NCBI RefSeq assembly: GCF_028750675.1
Contig: NZ_JAQQPZ010000002.1
Span: forward strand, 249,800-313,799
Source: Shewanella metallivivens
Lineage (GTDB): Bacteria > Pseudomonadota > Gammaproteobacteria > Enterobacterales > Shewanellaceae
DNA: 64,000 nt
Reading direction: 5' to 3'
Of the stretch, positions 45,915 to 55,779 are shown one piece after another (the stretch's first letter is position 1; each line of letters begins with the position of its first letter). Made by a program: the position numbers and the translations under genes. The notes under the pieces are model-generated. The model worked only from the letters and a program-made list of their open reading frames with translations, made no database searches and was not told the origin of the DNA.

Positions 45915-47630
45915 ATGACTACAAGTCAACACTCCCATTCATTTGATAAAATGAATGAAGAGCAGCTTCCAGTTGCCAAAAATAAGCTCCACGGTTGGAA
46001 ACATTTTGCGGGTTTGTATGCCGGGGAGCATGTGGCCGCGACCGAATTTGTGATTGGTGCGACTTTTGTTGCCTTAGGTGCATCAACCATTGATATTCTT
46101 TTAGGGTTACTTATTGGTAACCTGTTAGCGATGTGTTCTTGGTGGCTATTAACTGCGCCTATTGCAGTAGAAACTCGTTTAAGTCTTTATAATTATTTAA
46201 ATAAGATTGCTGGTGATTCAATGACCAAGCTCTATAATTGGGCTAACGTTATTATTTTCTCGGTGATATCCGCCGCGATGATCACCGTGTCATCCACCGC
46301 AGTACGATTTTTATTTGATATTCCCGCCCAATTAAATTGGTACCCAAGCAGCTTATGGTTTGTGATGATTGTATTAGCAGTCGGCTCTATTGTCGTCGTG
46401 GTCGCTATGTACGGTTTTTCAACGGTTGCCGATTTTTCTAAAATTTGTGCACCTTGGTTGTTTGTTATCTTTATCGCTGGCTCATTTACATTATTTCCAG
46501 CGCTGTCACATCATGTGATCGGCAGCACTACATTAAATGGTTGGCAAGATTTCATTACCATTGGCGACAATTCAATCTGGACTGGGGTGAATGATAAAGG
46601 CGAAAAAGGCATTGGTTTACTTGAAGTAATTGGCTTTGCTTGGGCTGCCAATTCGATTACCCATTTTGGCTTAATCGATATGGCGATTTTCCGTTTTGCT
46701 AAACGTAAAAGTTATGGCTTGTTTTCTGGCGTCGGCATGTTTTTTGGGCATTACATTGCGTGGATTTCTGCCGGTATCATGGGGGCAGGTACTGCAGTAT
46801 TATTAAAAACCACCATTACACAGCTCGATCCGGGTGACGTGGCGTACCATGCATTGGGCTTCTCTGGTTTTGTGATTATCATCATTGCAGGTTGGACTAC
46901 GGCAAATGCGAACCTTTACCGTGCAGGCTTAGCCGCCCAATCAATTTTCGTTAATCAATCGCGTGAACGCACCACTGCAATTGTGGGTCTGGTTACTGTG
47001 GTGATTGCGTGTTTCCCGTTTGTTTTCACCCAAATGCTGCCACTATTAACTTATGCTGGTTTATTAGTTGTGCCAGTGGGCGGGATTGTTTTTGCCGAGC
47101 ATGTGTTATTTCCTAAAATTGGTTTAACTCGCTATTGGGCTAAGTATCAAAACTTAACTAAGAGTACACCAGCAATTGCCACTTGGGCATTGGCTTTAGT
47201 ATTTGGTTTTGGATTAAATAGCTTAGATATTATTTCATTTTATTATTTATTTATTCCAACATGGATTTTTACCATCATCATTTATACCGTGTTAGCTAAA
47301 AAGTATGGCGCGGATTTAGATTATGCCGATGCCATTTTAGCTGATGAAAATGAACAGCAACAGATTGCTGAATATCAAGAGTCTATGGCAATAAATGATA
47401 AAGATATTATTGATGACGGCAGTAAAATCACTAAAATATTAAATGGTTTTGCATTTGTATCGTTAATAACCATTACAACGTTGGCGGTTAATGTGATGTT
47501 TTTTAGTCCTAATATGCAAGTATATGCAGACAATAAAACATTATTCGAAAGCGTGTGTTTTGCTTGTACAATCATTTATTTTAGTTGTTCTTATGTTGCA
47601 CTAAAACGTCATAAGAAATTGAATATCTAG
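45915..47630 (+). CDS. NCS1-type cytosine/purine-permease-like transporter, probable polyol importer
   Basis: 571 residues with about twelve membrane helices; the N-terminal phrase GWKHFAGLYAGEHVAATEFV and the later GWTTANANLYRAGLA belong to the nucleobase-cation-symporter (NCS1) superfamily. Usual substrates are purines, pyrimidines or hydantoins, but here the gene lies between a SorC regulator and a mannitol-type dehydrogenase, so a sugar alcohol or related compound is the likely cargo (inference). It is longer than usual because of a C-terminal extension with an acidic stretch (about 470-510) and a last pair of helices. AGGAA precedes the ATG. Confidence 0.85.
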   Translation: MTTSQHSHSFDKMNEEQLPVAKNKLHGWKHFAGLYAGEHVAATEFVIGATFVALGASTIDILLGLLIGNLLAMCSWWLLTAPIAVETRLSLYNYLNKIAGDSMTKLYNWANVIIFSVISAAMITVSSTAVRFLFDIPAQLNWYPSSLWFVMIVLAVGSIVVVVAMYGFSTVADFSKICAPWLFVIFIAGSFTLFPALSHHVIGSTTLNGWQDFITIGDNSIWTGVNDKGEKGIGLLEVIGFAWAANSITHFGLIDMAIFRFAKRKSYGLFSGVGMFFGHYIAWISAGIMGAGTAVLLKTTITQLDPGDVAYHALGFSGFVIIIIAGWTTANANLYRAGLAAQSIFVNQSRERTTAIVGLVTVVIACFPFVFTQMLPLLTYAGLLVVPVGGIVFAEHVLFPKIGLTRYWAKYQNLTKSTPAIATWALALVFGFGLNSLDIISFYYLFIPTWIFTIIIYTVLAKKYGADLDYADAILADENEQQQIAEYQESMAINDKDIIDDGSKITKILNGFAFVSLITITTLAVNVMFFSPNMQVYADNKTLFESVCFACTIIYFSCSYVALKRHKKLNI

Positions 47631-47652
47631 TTTGATGGTTAATTACTGTAAT

Positions 47653-47689
47653 GGCTTAAGGCGACTCTTATAAACTGTCGTCTTAAGTC
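47653..47689 (+). other. Intercistronic stem-loop between transporter and dehydrogenase genes
   Basis: CTTAAGGCGAC pairs with GTCGTCTTAAG (one G-U) around an eleven-base loop, 25 bases after the transporter stop. No T-run follows, so it may protect or tune parts of the mRNA rather than terminate it. Confidence 0.5.
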
Positions 47690-47754
47690 TGGTGTGTTAT
47701 TTACCGTAATAACACGTAGTTGTTTATTTGTTATTTTTTATGAGGCACATGCTC

Positions 47755-49275
47755 ATGCAGAACGCTCAACTCAATAGCGCATCATTGAATTCGCTAAACC
47801 AACAATCTCTTTCTACGTTACCTGCTGACGTTGATGTGCCGAAATACGACCGCAGCCAACTTACCGCTGGTATTGTACATATTGGTGTAGGCGGTTTTCA
47901 CCGTGCTCACCAAGCGATGTATGTCAATGAGCTACTCAAAACACCAGGCTCAGAGTCGTGGGCAATTTGCGGTGTCGGTCTATTAGAAGCGAATCGTGGT
48001 TTACGTGATGTGCTGGTTAAACAAGATTACTTATACACTTTGACTGTACGCCATCCAAATGGGCAGATTGATCATCAGGTGATTGGCGCGATGATTGACT
48101 TTTTATTTGCACCAGAAAACAAACAGCAAGTTATTGATAAGCTGATTAACCCAGACACAAAAATTGTCTCACTAACCATTACGGAAGGGGGTTATAATTT
48201 TAACCCAGCAACGGGTGAGTTTGATTTTACAAACCCTGAGATTATCCATGATATGGCTAATCTACACGACCCCATTACCGCATTTGGTTATATCACGGCT
48301 GCGTTAATGCAGCGTAAAGCTAATGGCATGAAACCCTTTACCGTTCAGTCTTGCGACAACGTTCAGCATAACGGGGATATGACCCGTAAAATGTTATTAG
48401 CGTTTGTCAGTAAAATTGATGCTGAACTAGGTCAATGGATAGCTGAAAACGTTGCGTTCCCCAATGCGATGGTTGACCGTATTACGCCTGTTACGACCAA
48501 AGCTGATATAGATTATGTCGCCAATACTTTAAATATTAATGATGAATGGCCAATCACCTGTGAAGCCTTTACTCAATGGGTTATTGAAGACAACTTTAGT
48601 GATGGCCGCCCAGCGTTTGATTTGGCTGGCGCACAGTTTGTTGCTGATGTGACTCCATTTGAAAAAATGAAAATTCGTTTACTCAATGCTGGTCACTCGG
48701 TATTAGGTTTATTGGGTTCAATTCATGGCTTTGCCACGATTGATGAGGCGGTTTCTGATCCATTATTTGCCACCTATTTACGTAAGTTTATGGATGATGA
48801 AGTCACACCGCTGATTGAGCAGTTACCGGGTATTGACTTAAACCAGTATAAAGACACGTTAATTGAGCGATTTGCTAACCCAAACATTAAAGACAGTTTG
48901 GCGCGTATTTGTTTAGAAAGCTCAGCAAAATTGCCTAAGTTTATCATTGCATCGATTAACGAAAACATTGCGTTAAATCGCGATACTTCTTTAGCGTGTT
49001 TAGTGATTGCAACCTGGTGCTTATACAGTGACAAACAGGTTAATCAACAGGGTGAAGCGTTAGATATTAACGATCAAATGGCAGCGCAGTTACATCAATT
49101 TGCCAGCCAAACGGAACAAGATCCGTTGGCATTTTTACAGCTTACAGATTTGTTTGGCGATTTAAATAACCAAGCCGAATTCTGCAAAGAGTATCGTAAA
49201 GCCATTGCTGAGTTGTATGCACCTAACAGCGATATTAAAGCGATAATGCAAGCCCGTTTACAAGCAAAGAGTTAA
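47755..49275 (+). CDS. Mannitol 2-dehydrogenase family polyol dehydrogenase
   Basis: 506 residues from the ATG at 47755, with GAGG nine bases upstream; ATGs at 47740 and 47749 and a TTG at 47728 also lie in frame. The NAD-binding motif is IVHIGVGGFHRAHQAMYV and the catalytic signature KMKIRLLNAGHSVLG (Lys, Asn, His) is that of the long-chain mannitol dehydrogenases, about 490-500 residues in size. It oxidises mannitol (or a related polyol such as arabitol) to fructose (or xylulose). The fructokinase-like gene follows after five bases, which supports fructose as product. Confidence 0.93.
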   Translation: MQNAQLNSASLNSLNQQSLSTLPADVDVPKYDRSQLTAGIVHIGVGGFHRAHQAMYVNELLKTPGSESWAICGVGLLEANRGLRDVLVKQDYLYTLTVRHPNGQIDHQVIGAMIDFLFAPENKQQVIDKLINPDTKIVSLTITEGGYNFNPATGEFDFTNPEIIHDMANLHDPITAFGYITAALMQRKANGMKPFTVQSCDNVQHNGDMTRKMLLAFVSKIDAELGQWIAENVAFPNAMVDRITPVTTKADIDYVANTLNINDEWPITCEAFTQWVIEDNFSDGRPAFDLAGAQFVADVTPFEKMKIRLLNAGHSVLGLLGSIHGFATIDEAVSDPLFATYLRKFMDDEVTPLIEQLPGIDLNQYKDTLIERFANPNIKDSLARICLESSAKLPKFIIASINENIALNRDTSLACLVIATWCLYSDKQVNQQGEALDINDQMAAQLHQFASQTEQDPLAFLQLTDLFGDLNNQAEFCKEYRKAIAELYAPNSDIKAIMQARLQAKS

Positions 49276-49280
49276 TCATA

Positions 49281-50201
49281 ATGAGCAGTGTATTAATTAA
49301 TCATAAAGCCAAGGTTGATATCAATATCAGCTGTTTTGGCGAAGTCTTATGGGATTGTTTCCCTGATGGCAAGCGAGTTGGCGGGGCGCCATTGAATGTG
49401 TGTGTCAGGCTTAATGCTTTAGGGATTAAGGGCTCAATGATCAGTGCAGTAGGCGATGATCAATTAGGCCATGAATTACTGGCATTTATTGATGAGCGTG
49501 GGGTTAATCGTGATTGCATCGCGATTAATCCGTCGAAAAGCACCAGTACCGTCCAAGTAAGCTTAGACAAAAACGGTTCTGCATCATACGACATTGTAGC
49601 CGATACCGCCTGGGACAATGTGGCATTAACTGACACTATCCTTAGCCAAGTTAAGCAAGCTGATGTATTGGTATTTGGCAGCCTAATTGGACGTAGCCCT
49701 GTGTCATTAGCCACGTTAACGGAGTTGGTTAATAACGCCAGTTTCACCGTGTTTGACGTTAATTTACGTGCGCCGCATTACGATATCGACAGTATCGTTA
49801 AGTTAATGAATAAAGCTGACTTTATTAAATTAAATGATGATGAGCTATACGAAATTGCTAAAGCAATGGGCTCACCGTTTTATTCATTAGAGCAAAATTT
49901 AGATTACATTGCTGCGCAAACACAAACCCAGTATTTGTGTGTGACAAAAGGCAGTCATGGAGCGTTATTAAGTGTTAATGGGCAGAAGTTTTATAACTCT
50001 GGCTACTTAGTTAATGTGGTGGACACTGTAGGCGCAGGTGATTCGTTTTTAGGATCGCTATTGTATCAATTGTGCAGTGACAATAACCCGCAATATGCTA
50101 TCGATTTTGCTTGCGCAGTTGGGGCAATGGTCGCTCAGTCGGCTGGTGCAACACCTGTTTTGACCCTTGCTCAAATTAACGCGTTTATGCAACCAGTATA
50201 A
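49281..50201 (+). CDS. PfkB-family carbohydrate kinase, probable fructokinase
   Basis: 306 residues. PfkB signature 1 is GGAPLNVCVRLNALG (about 35-50) and signature 2 is DTVGAGDSFLGSLLYQ (about 250-265, with the catalytic Asp in GAGD). It would phosphorylate the fructose made by the preceding dehydrogenase to fructose-6-phosphate. Last gene of the polyol operon, five bases after the dehydrogenase stop, followed by a strong terminator. Confidence 0.92.
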   Translation: MSSVLINHKAKVDINISCFGEVLWDCFPDGKRVGGAPLNVCVRLNALGIKGSMISAVGDDQLGHELLAFIDERGVNRDCIAINPSKSTSTVQVSLDKNGSASYDIVADTAWDNVALTDTILSQVKQADVLVFGSLIGRSPVSLATLTELVNNASFTVFDVNLRAPHYDIDSIVKLMNKADFIKLNDDELYEIAKAMGSPFYSLEQNLDYIAAQTQTQYLCVTKGSHGALLSVNGQKFYNSGYLVNVVDTVGAGDSFLGSLLYQLCSDNNPQYAIDFACAVGAMVAQSAGATPVLTLAQINAFMQPV

Positions 50202-50301
50202 ATGGTGATGCTTGCTGTGATGTTAAGTATGCAATAGTTGTTGTATGTAAAAGTGAAGTGTCGTGTGTCGTTTGGGTTAGTTCCCCTTTATTTAACCCAG
50301 T

Positions 50302-50352
50302 AGCGCTTGGTTTTTATCGTTATAAATAACCAAGCGCTTTTTTCTTTTTTAG
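50302..50352 (+). terminator. Terminator of the polyol operon
   Basis: AGCGCTTGGTT pairs with AACCAAGCGCT around a loop and is followed by TTTTTTCTTTTTT, 100 bases after the kinase stop. Confidence 0.85.
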
Positions 50353-50361
50353 CCAATAACA

Positions 50362-51723
50362 TTAGTGCTCGTTGTTTAATTCTAAAATACCCGCAGTTTT
50401 TGAACCAAATAACTGTTGGTGCAATCGACCGGCAAATTCATCTGTCATCCCTGAAATATAATCGGCAATAACACGCATTGGGTTGGTTTGTGCTGCCGTT
50501 GCGGTTAACCAACGCTCGCGAGTATTCAACGGCAATAAGCGTTCAGGATCCGATGCAAAAGCTTCAAATAACTCCATTATAATTTGCTGGCCCTTGTATT
50601 CGAGCATTTGAATTTCAGGCTTACGAATGACGTATTTAAACACCAGCTGTTTGAGTACATGAAGGGTTAAGGCAAAATCGGCCTGCAACTCTGCATTGTA
50701 TTTGAGTAACTCGGCTTCAAAGTCATCATTGGTATTGATATTAATGGCAGTGACAAAACCATTGACCAATGTACCTATAGCGTCTTTACGTAAATGATGC
50801 TCATGGGAAAACAGCTTTTCGCCAATGTTGGCGATTTCTGATTTAAGCCATTGATCATCAATACTGTTTAGTTGGTCGACAACATCATGCTGCCATTGGC
50901 GTTGATTGACAATGCCCATCACGATGGCATCTTCTAGGTCATGTACGGCATAAGCGATGTCGTCAGCTAACTCCATAATTGAGCAATCTAGCGACTTAAA
51001 CCGCGTTTTAAGGTGCGGGTATTGGGTGTTGACTGTGCTTTGTTCGCTGCTAATAAACCGTTGTCTGTCATTGTCGCTCAATGCAGATAATACCCAATCG
51101 ATAATCGGCTGGTCATCGTCAAATAACCCTTTTACCGGTGGCCAGTCAGAGGGTTTTAATTGCCTGTGATTAGCAATGTCGGGTTTATTAAGATTGATAA
51201 ACAATTGTGAATGCATGGCTGGGTATTTCATGATCCCAAGCAAGGTACGCCGCGTAAGATTCATCCCCCATGATGGAGTGTACGGTTCTAGGCGCGATAA
51301 AATTCTAAACGTTTGGCCATTACCTTCAAATCCACCGTGGTGGCGCATCATATAATTGAGCGCCACTTCACCGCCGTGTCCAAAAGGCGGGTGGCCAATA
51401 TCGTGGGCTAAACAAATAGATTCAATCAAACTCATTGAATTCAATAAGGGTTTAAACTCAGGGTATTTACGCCTAAGTTGGGCGGTGATCCCGGTGCCTA
51501 TTTGCGACACTTCTAATGAGTGAGTTAACCGGGTGCGATAAAAATCGTTCATGCCGACACCTAATACTTGGGTTTTAGCTTGTAAGCGTCTAAAGGCGGC
51601 AGAATGGAGTATACGTGCGCGGTCGCGCTGAAATGGACTGCGATGATCATTGCGACGTTGCTTGTCTTCACCTAATAGGCGCTGGTGCCAAATATTGTCT
51701 TGCTGTGTTGTGGTATCGGACAT
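50362..51723 (-). CDS. dgt: dGTPase-family HD triphosphohydrolase
   Basis: 453 residues. The HD metal site is spread over [29 protein letters not shown] and [13 protein letters not shown], the pattern of the deoxyguanosinetriphosphate triphosphohydrolases; the enzyme splits dGTP (or dNTPs) to the nucleoside and triphosphate. Members of this family, including Shewanella ones, have been shown to block phage by depleting dNTPs. Here it lies in a nucleotide-salvage context, eight bases after yfbR, rather than in a defence island. The start has an A-rich, GGAG-containing leader (AAGGAGCC... on the minus strand). Confidence 0.93.
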   Translation of the reverse strand: MSDTTTQQDNIWHQRLLGEDKQRRNDHRSPFQRDRARILHSAAFRRLQAKTQVLGVGMNDFYRTRLTHSLEVSQIGTGITAQLRRKYPEFKPLLNSMSLIESICLAHDIGHPPFGHGGEVALNYMMRHHGGFEGNGQTFRILSRLEPYTPSWGMNLTRRTLLGIMKYPAMHSQLFINLNKPDIANHRQLKPSDWPPVKGLFDDDQPIIDWVLSALSDNDRQRFISSEQSTVNTQYPHLKTRFKSLDCSIMELADDIAYAVHDLEDAIVMGIVNQRQWQHDVVDQLNSIDDQWLKSEIANIGEKLFSHEHHLRKDAIGTLVNGFVTAININTNDDFEAELLKYNAELQADFALTLHVLKQLVFKYVIRKPEIQMLEYKGQQIIMELFEAFASDPERLLPLNTRERWLTATAAQTNPMRVIADYISGMTDEFAGRLHQQLFGSKTAGILELNNEH

Positions 51724-51731
51724 AAGGCTCC

Positions 51732-52319
51732 TTACAGCATTTGATTAATTTCGTCTAAATTCAGGGTAAAGCTTGGGATAAAACAGTCTCTAAAATAACG
51801 TACTGCAGGGTTAGGGTTATCGTCTAACATGTGCTCCAAACGTTTGCGGGCACTGTTAAACTCGCTGTTTCCTGCTTTGTGTTCTTCTAAGCATTTTAAA
51901 TAGGCGCACAGAGTGTCGGCGGCTTTAACGATGGCTTTATATTGCGGATCGGCTTCTTGGCTAATAAACAAACTGCGATAATCGTCTTTAAATTCATCAG
52001 GAACCATTTCCAGCATGCGTTGTTCGGCAATGGCTTCAATTTTTTTATATTCAGCTTCGATTTCTTTATTAAAGTACTTCACTGGAGTTGGTAAGTCACC
52101 GGTTAAAATTTCACTGGCATCATGATAAATCGCAATGGTTGCCGCTTGATTAGGGTCTAAATGGGTATCGAACTTTTTATTACTGATGATCACCAAAGCG
52201 TGTGCGACCATGGCAACTTGTAATGAATGCTCCTGAACGTTTTCACGGCGCACGTTATACATTAATGGCCAACGTTGGATTAACTTCATTCGGGCTAAAT
52301 GGGCAAATAGATGACTCAT
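51732..52319 (-). CDS. yfbR: 5'-deoxynucleotidase YfbR
   Basis: 195 residues from the ATG at 52319, which has AAGGAG just upstream; the longer TTG frame is not needed. It dephosphorylates deoxyribonucleoside 5'-monophosphates. HD-domain motifs are [13 protein letters not shown] and [20 protein letters not shown], matching E. coli YfbR. Neighbour of alaA, as in E. coli, and directly upstream of dgt, so both nucleotide hydrolases are co-transcribed. Confidence 0.95.
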   Translation of the reverse strand: MSHLFAHLARMKLIQRWPLMYNVRRENVQEHSLQVAMVAHALVIISNKKFDTHLDPNQAATIAIYHDASEILTGDLPTPVKYFNKEIEAEYKKIEAIAEQRMLEMVPDEFKDDYRSLFISQEADPQYKAIVKAADTLCAYLKCLEEHKAGNSEFNSARKRLEHMLDDNPNPAVRYFRDCFIPSFTLNLDEINQML

Positions 52320-52382
52320 GAGACTCCTTACTGCGCTCAATCAACAATAATCTGTATATCGTCAGCTTACCTGAGCTTTAGG

Positions 52383-52410
52383 ATAAAAAAAAGCGACTGT
52401 TCAGTCGCTT
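52383..52410 (-). terminator. Terminator after alaA
   Basis: On the minus strand AAGCGACT and AGTCGCTT form a stem followed by eight T, between alaA and yfbR. Confidence 0.85.
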
Positions 52411-52428
52411 ATCTTTGTGTGATGTTGA

Positions 52429-53643
52429 TTATTGGTGGTAATCATCCAGAAAATCACCAAACTCTACTAAGGCCTTGGTCAGGTCTTCTTTGTGCGGTAA
52501 AAATACAACACGTAAATGATCTGGCTCAGGCCAGTTAAAGGCGGTGCCTTGAACCAGTAATATTTTTTTGGACTTAAGTAAATCGAGTACTAGGCGTTCA
52601 TCATCTCTAATATTAAACTTTTTCATGTCTAATTTAGGGAAGGCATACAAGGCGCCTTTGGGCTTTTTACAGCTCACTCCAGGAATTTGATTAAGCAGTT
52701 CGTACACTGCATCGCGCTGAATGGTTAATCTACCATTAGGAAGGATCAGTTCGTTAATTGACTGGTAGCCACCTAATGCCGTTTGTATTGCATGCTGGTT
52801 AGGCACATTGGCACATAAACGCATCGATGCCAGCATCTCTAACCCTTCAATATAGCTCTTTGCTGCTTTTAAATTACCGGACAACATCATCCAGCCTACA
52901 CGGAAACCCGCCGCACGATACGCTTTTGATAAGCCGTTAAAGGTCACCGTTAAAATGTCATCAGATAACCGCGCAGCAGGAATGTGTTTTGCTTCGTCGT
53001 ATAAAATCTTGTCGTAAATTTCATCAGCAAACAATATGAGGTCGTGTAGGCGACATAACTCGATAACCTGTAACAGCAATGCTTCGCTATACACTGCACC
53101 GGTTGGATTGTTTGGGTTAATTAACACGATGGCACGAGTGCGGCTGCTGATCTTACTTTTTATATCGTCTAAATCCGGAAACCAATCGGCTTCTTCATCA
53201 CAGCGATAATGTACGGCTTTACCACCAGCTAAATTGGCCGCAGCGGTCCACAATGGATAGTCAGGCGAGGGGATGAGCACTTCATCGTCACTATTGAGTA
53301 ATCCTTGCATGGCCATGACAATAAGCTCTGATACACCATTGCCGATATAGATGTCTTCAATATCAACACCAAAAATACCTTGTGCTTGATAATGTTGCAC
53401 AATGGCTTTACGTGCTGAGAATAGGCCCTTTGATTCGCAATAGCCCTGTGCACTCGGTAAATTTAAAATCACGTCGCGTACGATTTCTTCCGGGGCTTCA
53501 AATCCAAATGGCGCCGGGTTACCGATGTTTAATTTTAAAATACGGTGACCTTCATCTTCTAAGCGACGGGCTTCTTTATGCACTGGTCCACGAATGTCGT
53601 AGCAAACAGAGTCAAGTTTATTGGATTTGATAATGGGACGCAT
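52429..53643 (-). CDS. alaA: Alanine/glutamate-pyruvate aminotransferase AlaA (YfbQ)
   Basis: 404 residues of the fold-type I aminotransferases. It makes alanine from pyruvate and glutamate. The PLP lysine is in FNGLSKAYRAAGFRVGWM (residue about 240), and NPNNPTGAVY and YIGNGVSELI are the other cofactor motifs. The start MRPIIKSNKLDSVCYDIRGP is the AlaA-specific start. Same neighbour (yfbR) as in E. coli. Confidence 0.95.
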   Translation of the reverse strand: MRPIIKSNKLDSVCYDIRGPVHKEARRLEDEGHRILKLNIGNPAPFGFEAPEEIVRDVILNLPSAQGYCESKGLFSARKAIVQHYQAQGIFGVDIEDIYIGNGVSELIVMAMQGLLNSDDEVLIPSPDYPLWTAAANLAGGKAVHYRCDEEADWFPDLDDIKSKISSRTRAIVLINPNNPTGAVYSEALLLQVIELCRLHDLILFADEIYDKILYDEAKHIPAARLSDDILTVTFNGLSKAYRAAGFRVGWMMLSGNLKAAKSYIEGLEMLASMRLCANVPNQHAIQTALGGYQSINELILPNGRLTIQRDAVYELLNQIPGVSCKKPKGALYAFPKLDMKKFNIRDDERLVLDLLKSKKILLVQGTAFNWPEPDHLRVVFLPHKEDLTKALVEFGDFLDDYHQ

Positions 53644-53835
53644 ACTACTCTCAATAACTAATTACGGCTTAAGTTAGCGAACCATAACGAATTTATTGAT
53701 ATTGTGGAAGAGGTAAACGAGCAAATTGAATAATAATATTAGTCGTTCATGCTGTTTTTGAACGTAATTAAGCCTTTGCTGTAGTGTTTTGTGCTGTTTT
53801 TGCGGTTTGTATTAGTATTTTTGTGGTGTTTAGAG

Positions 53836-53864
53836 ACAAAAAAGCCAGCACGTATGCTGGCTTT
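53836..53864 (-). terminator. Terminator of efp
   Basis: AAAGCCAGCA pairs with TGCTGGCTTT around four bases and is followed by a T-run on the minus strand, about 55 bases after the efp stop. Confidence 0.88.
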
Positions 53865-53919
53865 CAGTTAGTTTACTTGAGTTATGGCTATTTCAACTGA
53901 AACTCAAGTTAACGCGCGA

Positions 53920-54480
53920 TTAAACGCGCTTTTTGAACTCGCCGGTACGAGTGTCAATTTCAATTTTGTCACCCACTTTAACGAAGTCAGCAACAGTAAC
54001 AGTACCACCACCAGTGATGGTCGCTGGCTTCATGACTTTACCTGAAGTGTCGCCACGAGCTGAAGGCTCGGTGTAGATAACTTCACGTACGATGTGAACC
54101 GGTAGTTCAACAGAAATAGCTTTGCCGTTGTAGAAAGTCACTTGACACTGATCTTCCATACCATCAACGATGTATGCAGCTGCATCACCTAGGTTGTCAG
54201 CTTCAACGTCGTATTGGTTGTATTCTTCATCCATAAATACATACATAGGATCAGCAAAGTAAGAATAAGTACAATCTAGACGTTCTAACACGATATCGTC
54301 TAACTTGTCTTCACCTTTAAAGGTTTGTTCAGTGCCAGAATCAAGCAATAAGTTTTTTAGCTTTAACTTAACGATTGCAGCATTACGGCCAGAACGAGTT
54401 GTTTCAGTTTTCTGAACAACCCATGGGCTGCCATCTAACATGATCACGTTGCCAGGACGGATTTCATGAGCAGTTTTCAT
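53920..54480 (-). CDS. efp: Elongation factor P (Arg32 type)
   Basis: 186 residues, three OB-like domains. It relieves ribosome stalling at polyproline stretches. The modified loop reads TRSGRNAA with Arg at position 32, not Lys, so it belongs to the subclass activated by rhamnosylation through EarP, whose gene lies just upstream; EpmA/EpmB lysylation does not apply. AGGAAAT precedes the ATG. The gene follows earP by 49 bases on the same strand. Confidence 0.97.
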   Translation of the reverse strand: MKTAHEIRPGNVIMLDGSPWVVQKTETTRSGRNAAIVKLKLKNLLLDSGTEQTFKGEDKLDDIVLERLDCTYSYFADPMYVFMDEEYNQYDVEADNLGDAAAYIVDGMEDQCQVTFYNGKAISVELPVHIVREVIYTEPSARGDTSGKVMKPATITGGGTVTVADFVKVGDKIEIDTRTGEFKKRV

Positions 54481-54529
54481 TGTACTATTTCCTATATATA
54501 TGGACTTTTTATATTTACAGAGCAGTATC

Positions 54530-55717
54530 TTAGCTATTTTTAACGAATTGAACTAGTCGACTCGCAAGATCTGCATCATTTAACGCGTTATTTGGCCAAT
54601 TAATCGCATGTTGCTGTAATGGCAAAATAACAGAATTCAATTGTTGCCAGTGGTTAACCACGGCCTTTGCATCCCCTTGGTTGAAGGCCAAATTCACCTC
54701 AGTCCAAGTCGCTGCGATTTGTGCTGCGAGATTATCGCAGTAAATCCGCATAAAAGCTTGTAATTTTACTAGATGATAATCATCTTCTTGCGGATAGATA
54801 TGCCAAATGAAAGGTTTGGCTGCCCATTGGGCCCGTAAAAATGAATCTTCCCCCCGCACAATATTAAAATCACAGCTCCATAGCAAGCGATCAAACCCTG
54901 TCTGATCGGTCATGGGTAAAATATGCAGCGTGAGATTTCCCATTTTAAATTGTTGACCGGGTATCAAATCGGTAACATCAACAGGTAAAAAAGGGGCTAA
55001 GCTGGTTAAACTACGACCTTTAGGAACTAGCGCGTGCATGGGTTTAGGTGAAGCTTGCCATTGGTTTATTAATGCAGTTAATGCTGCGCTCTCATAGCTG
55101 AACACACTAATGACGGTATCATTAACCCTAATGCCGCTTAAGCCAAGCTCTTCAAAAAGTCGCATTTTATTATTGGGGCTTGCTTGCCATTGATCTCGTT
55201 CATTAAAGAGGTTTTTTTCGCAAATTAAGCCGCCAGTTTTGTGGTTAAAACCAGGAAAATAAAACCACTTTTTGATTCCACTGGGTTGTGTAGAGGGTAA
55301 ACCGTGGCAACCATCGACCCAATCTTCGGCACTTAAATATTCAAGGTTTAACCAGTGCGGCGCTGAGCTTTGCGGTTGTTTATGTAATCGTTCAATGACC
55401 CATTTTACCTGTTTAGGTAATTCACAGGCAAAAGCCTCAATGACCACTTCTCCAGCTACATACTCTATATCTAAAGGGGTATTCCATTGAAATATATTCA
55501 CGCCATTAAAAGTTTGTTGGGCTAGCGTGGGGTCTAAGTTGGGCAAAATGTGCGAAAAACTGTGTAGGTCATCAACCCATAAATGCACTGGAATATGGTA
55601 TTCTGCGGCAAGCTGTTTGGCTAAACGCCAGGTGACACCTATATCGCCATAGTTGTCGACTACCGTACAGAATATGTCCCAATGTTTTGTTGTTCGAGTG
55701 AGATTGCTTGTGGTCAT
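54530..55717 (-). CDS. earP: EF-P arginine rhamnosyltransferase EarP
   Basis: 395 residues. It transfers rhamnose from dTDP-beta-L-rhamnose to Arg32 of EF-P. The N-terminal [20 protein letters not shown] carries the conserved DNYGDIG motif, and [20 protein letters not shown] is the nucleotide-sugar binding region of this GT-B glycosyltransferase (EF2563/EarP) family. The enzyme was described from Shewanella and Pseudomonas. Operon-like arrangement with efp. Confidence 0.95.
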   Translation of the reverse strand: MTTSNLTRTTKHWDIFCTVVDNYGDIGVTWRLAKQLAAEYHIPVHLWVDDLHSFSHILPNLDPTLAQQTFNGVNIFQWNTPLDIEYVAGEVVIEAFACELPKQVKWVIERLHKQPQSSAPHWLNLEYLSAEDWVDGCHGLPSTQPSGIKKWFYFPGFNHKTGGLICEKNLFNERDQWQASPNNKMRLFEELGLSGIRVNDTVISVFSYESAALTALINQWQASPKPMHALVPKGRSLTSLAPFLPVDVTDLIPGQQFKMGNLTLHILPMTDQTGFDRLLWSCDFNIVRGEDSFLRAQWAAKPFIWHIYPQEDDYHLVKLQAFMRIYCDNLAAQIAATWTEVNLAFNQGDAKAVVNHWQQLNSVILPLQQHAINWPNNALNDADLASRLVQFVKNS

Positions 55718-55736
55718 TTATGTTATTTCAAATAGT

Positions 55737-55762
55737 AAAAAAGCGGCTATTGCCGCTTTTTT
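55737..55762 (-). terminator. Terminator of fldA
   Basis: AAAAAAGCGGC pairs with GCCGCTTTTTT around four bases; on the minus strand it ends the flavodoxin transcript 18 bases after its stop and shields earP. Confidence 0.88.
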
Positions 55763-55779
55763 GTTGGCTAAGGCCAGAA

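Noticed and set aside
50362..51723. dgt as the core of a defence island
   Set aside because: Neighbours are alaA, yfbR and a polyol operon with no other defence genes; the context is metabolic.
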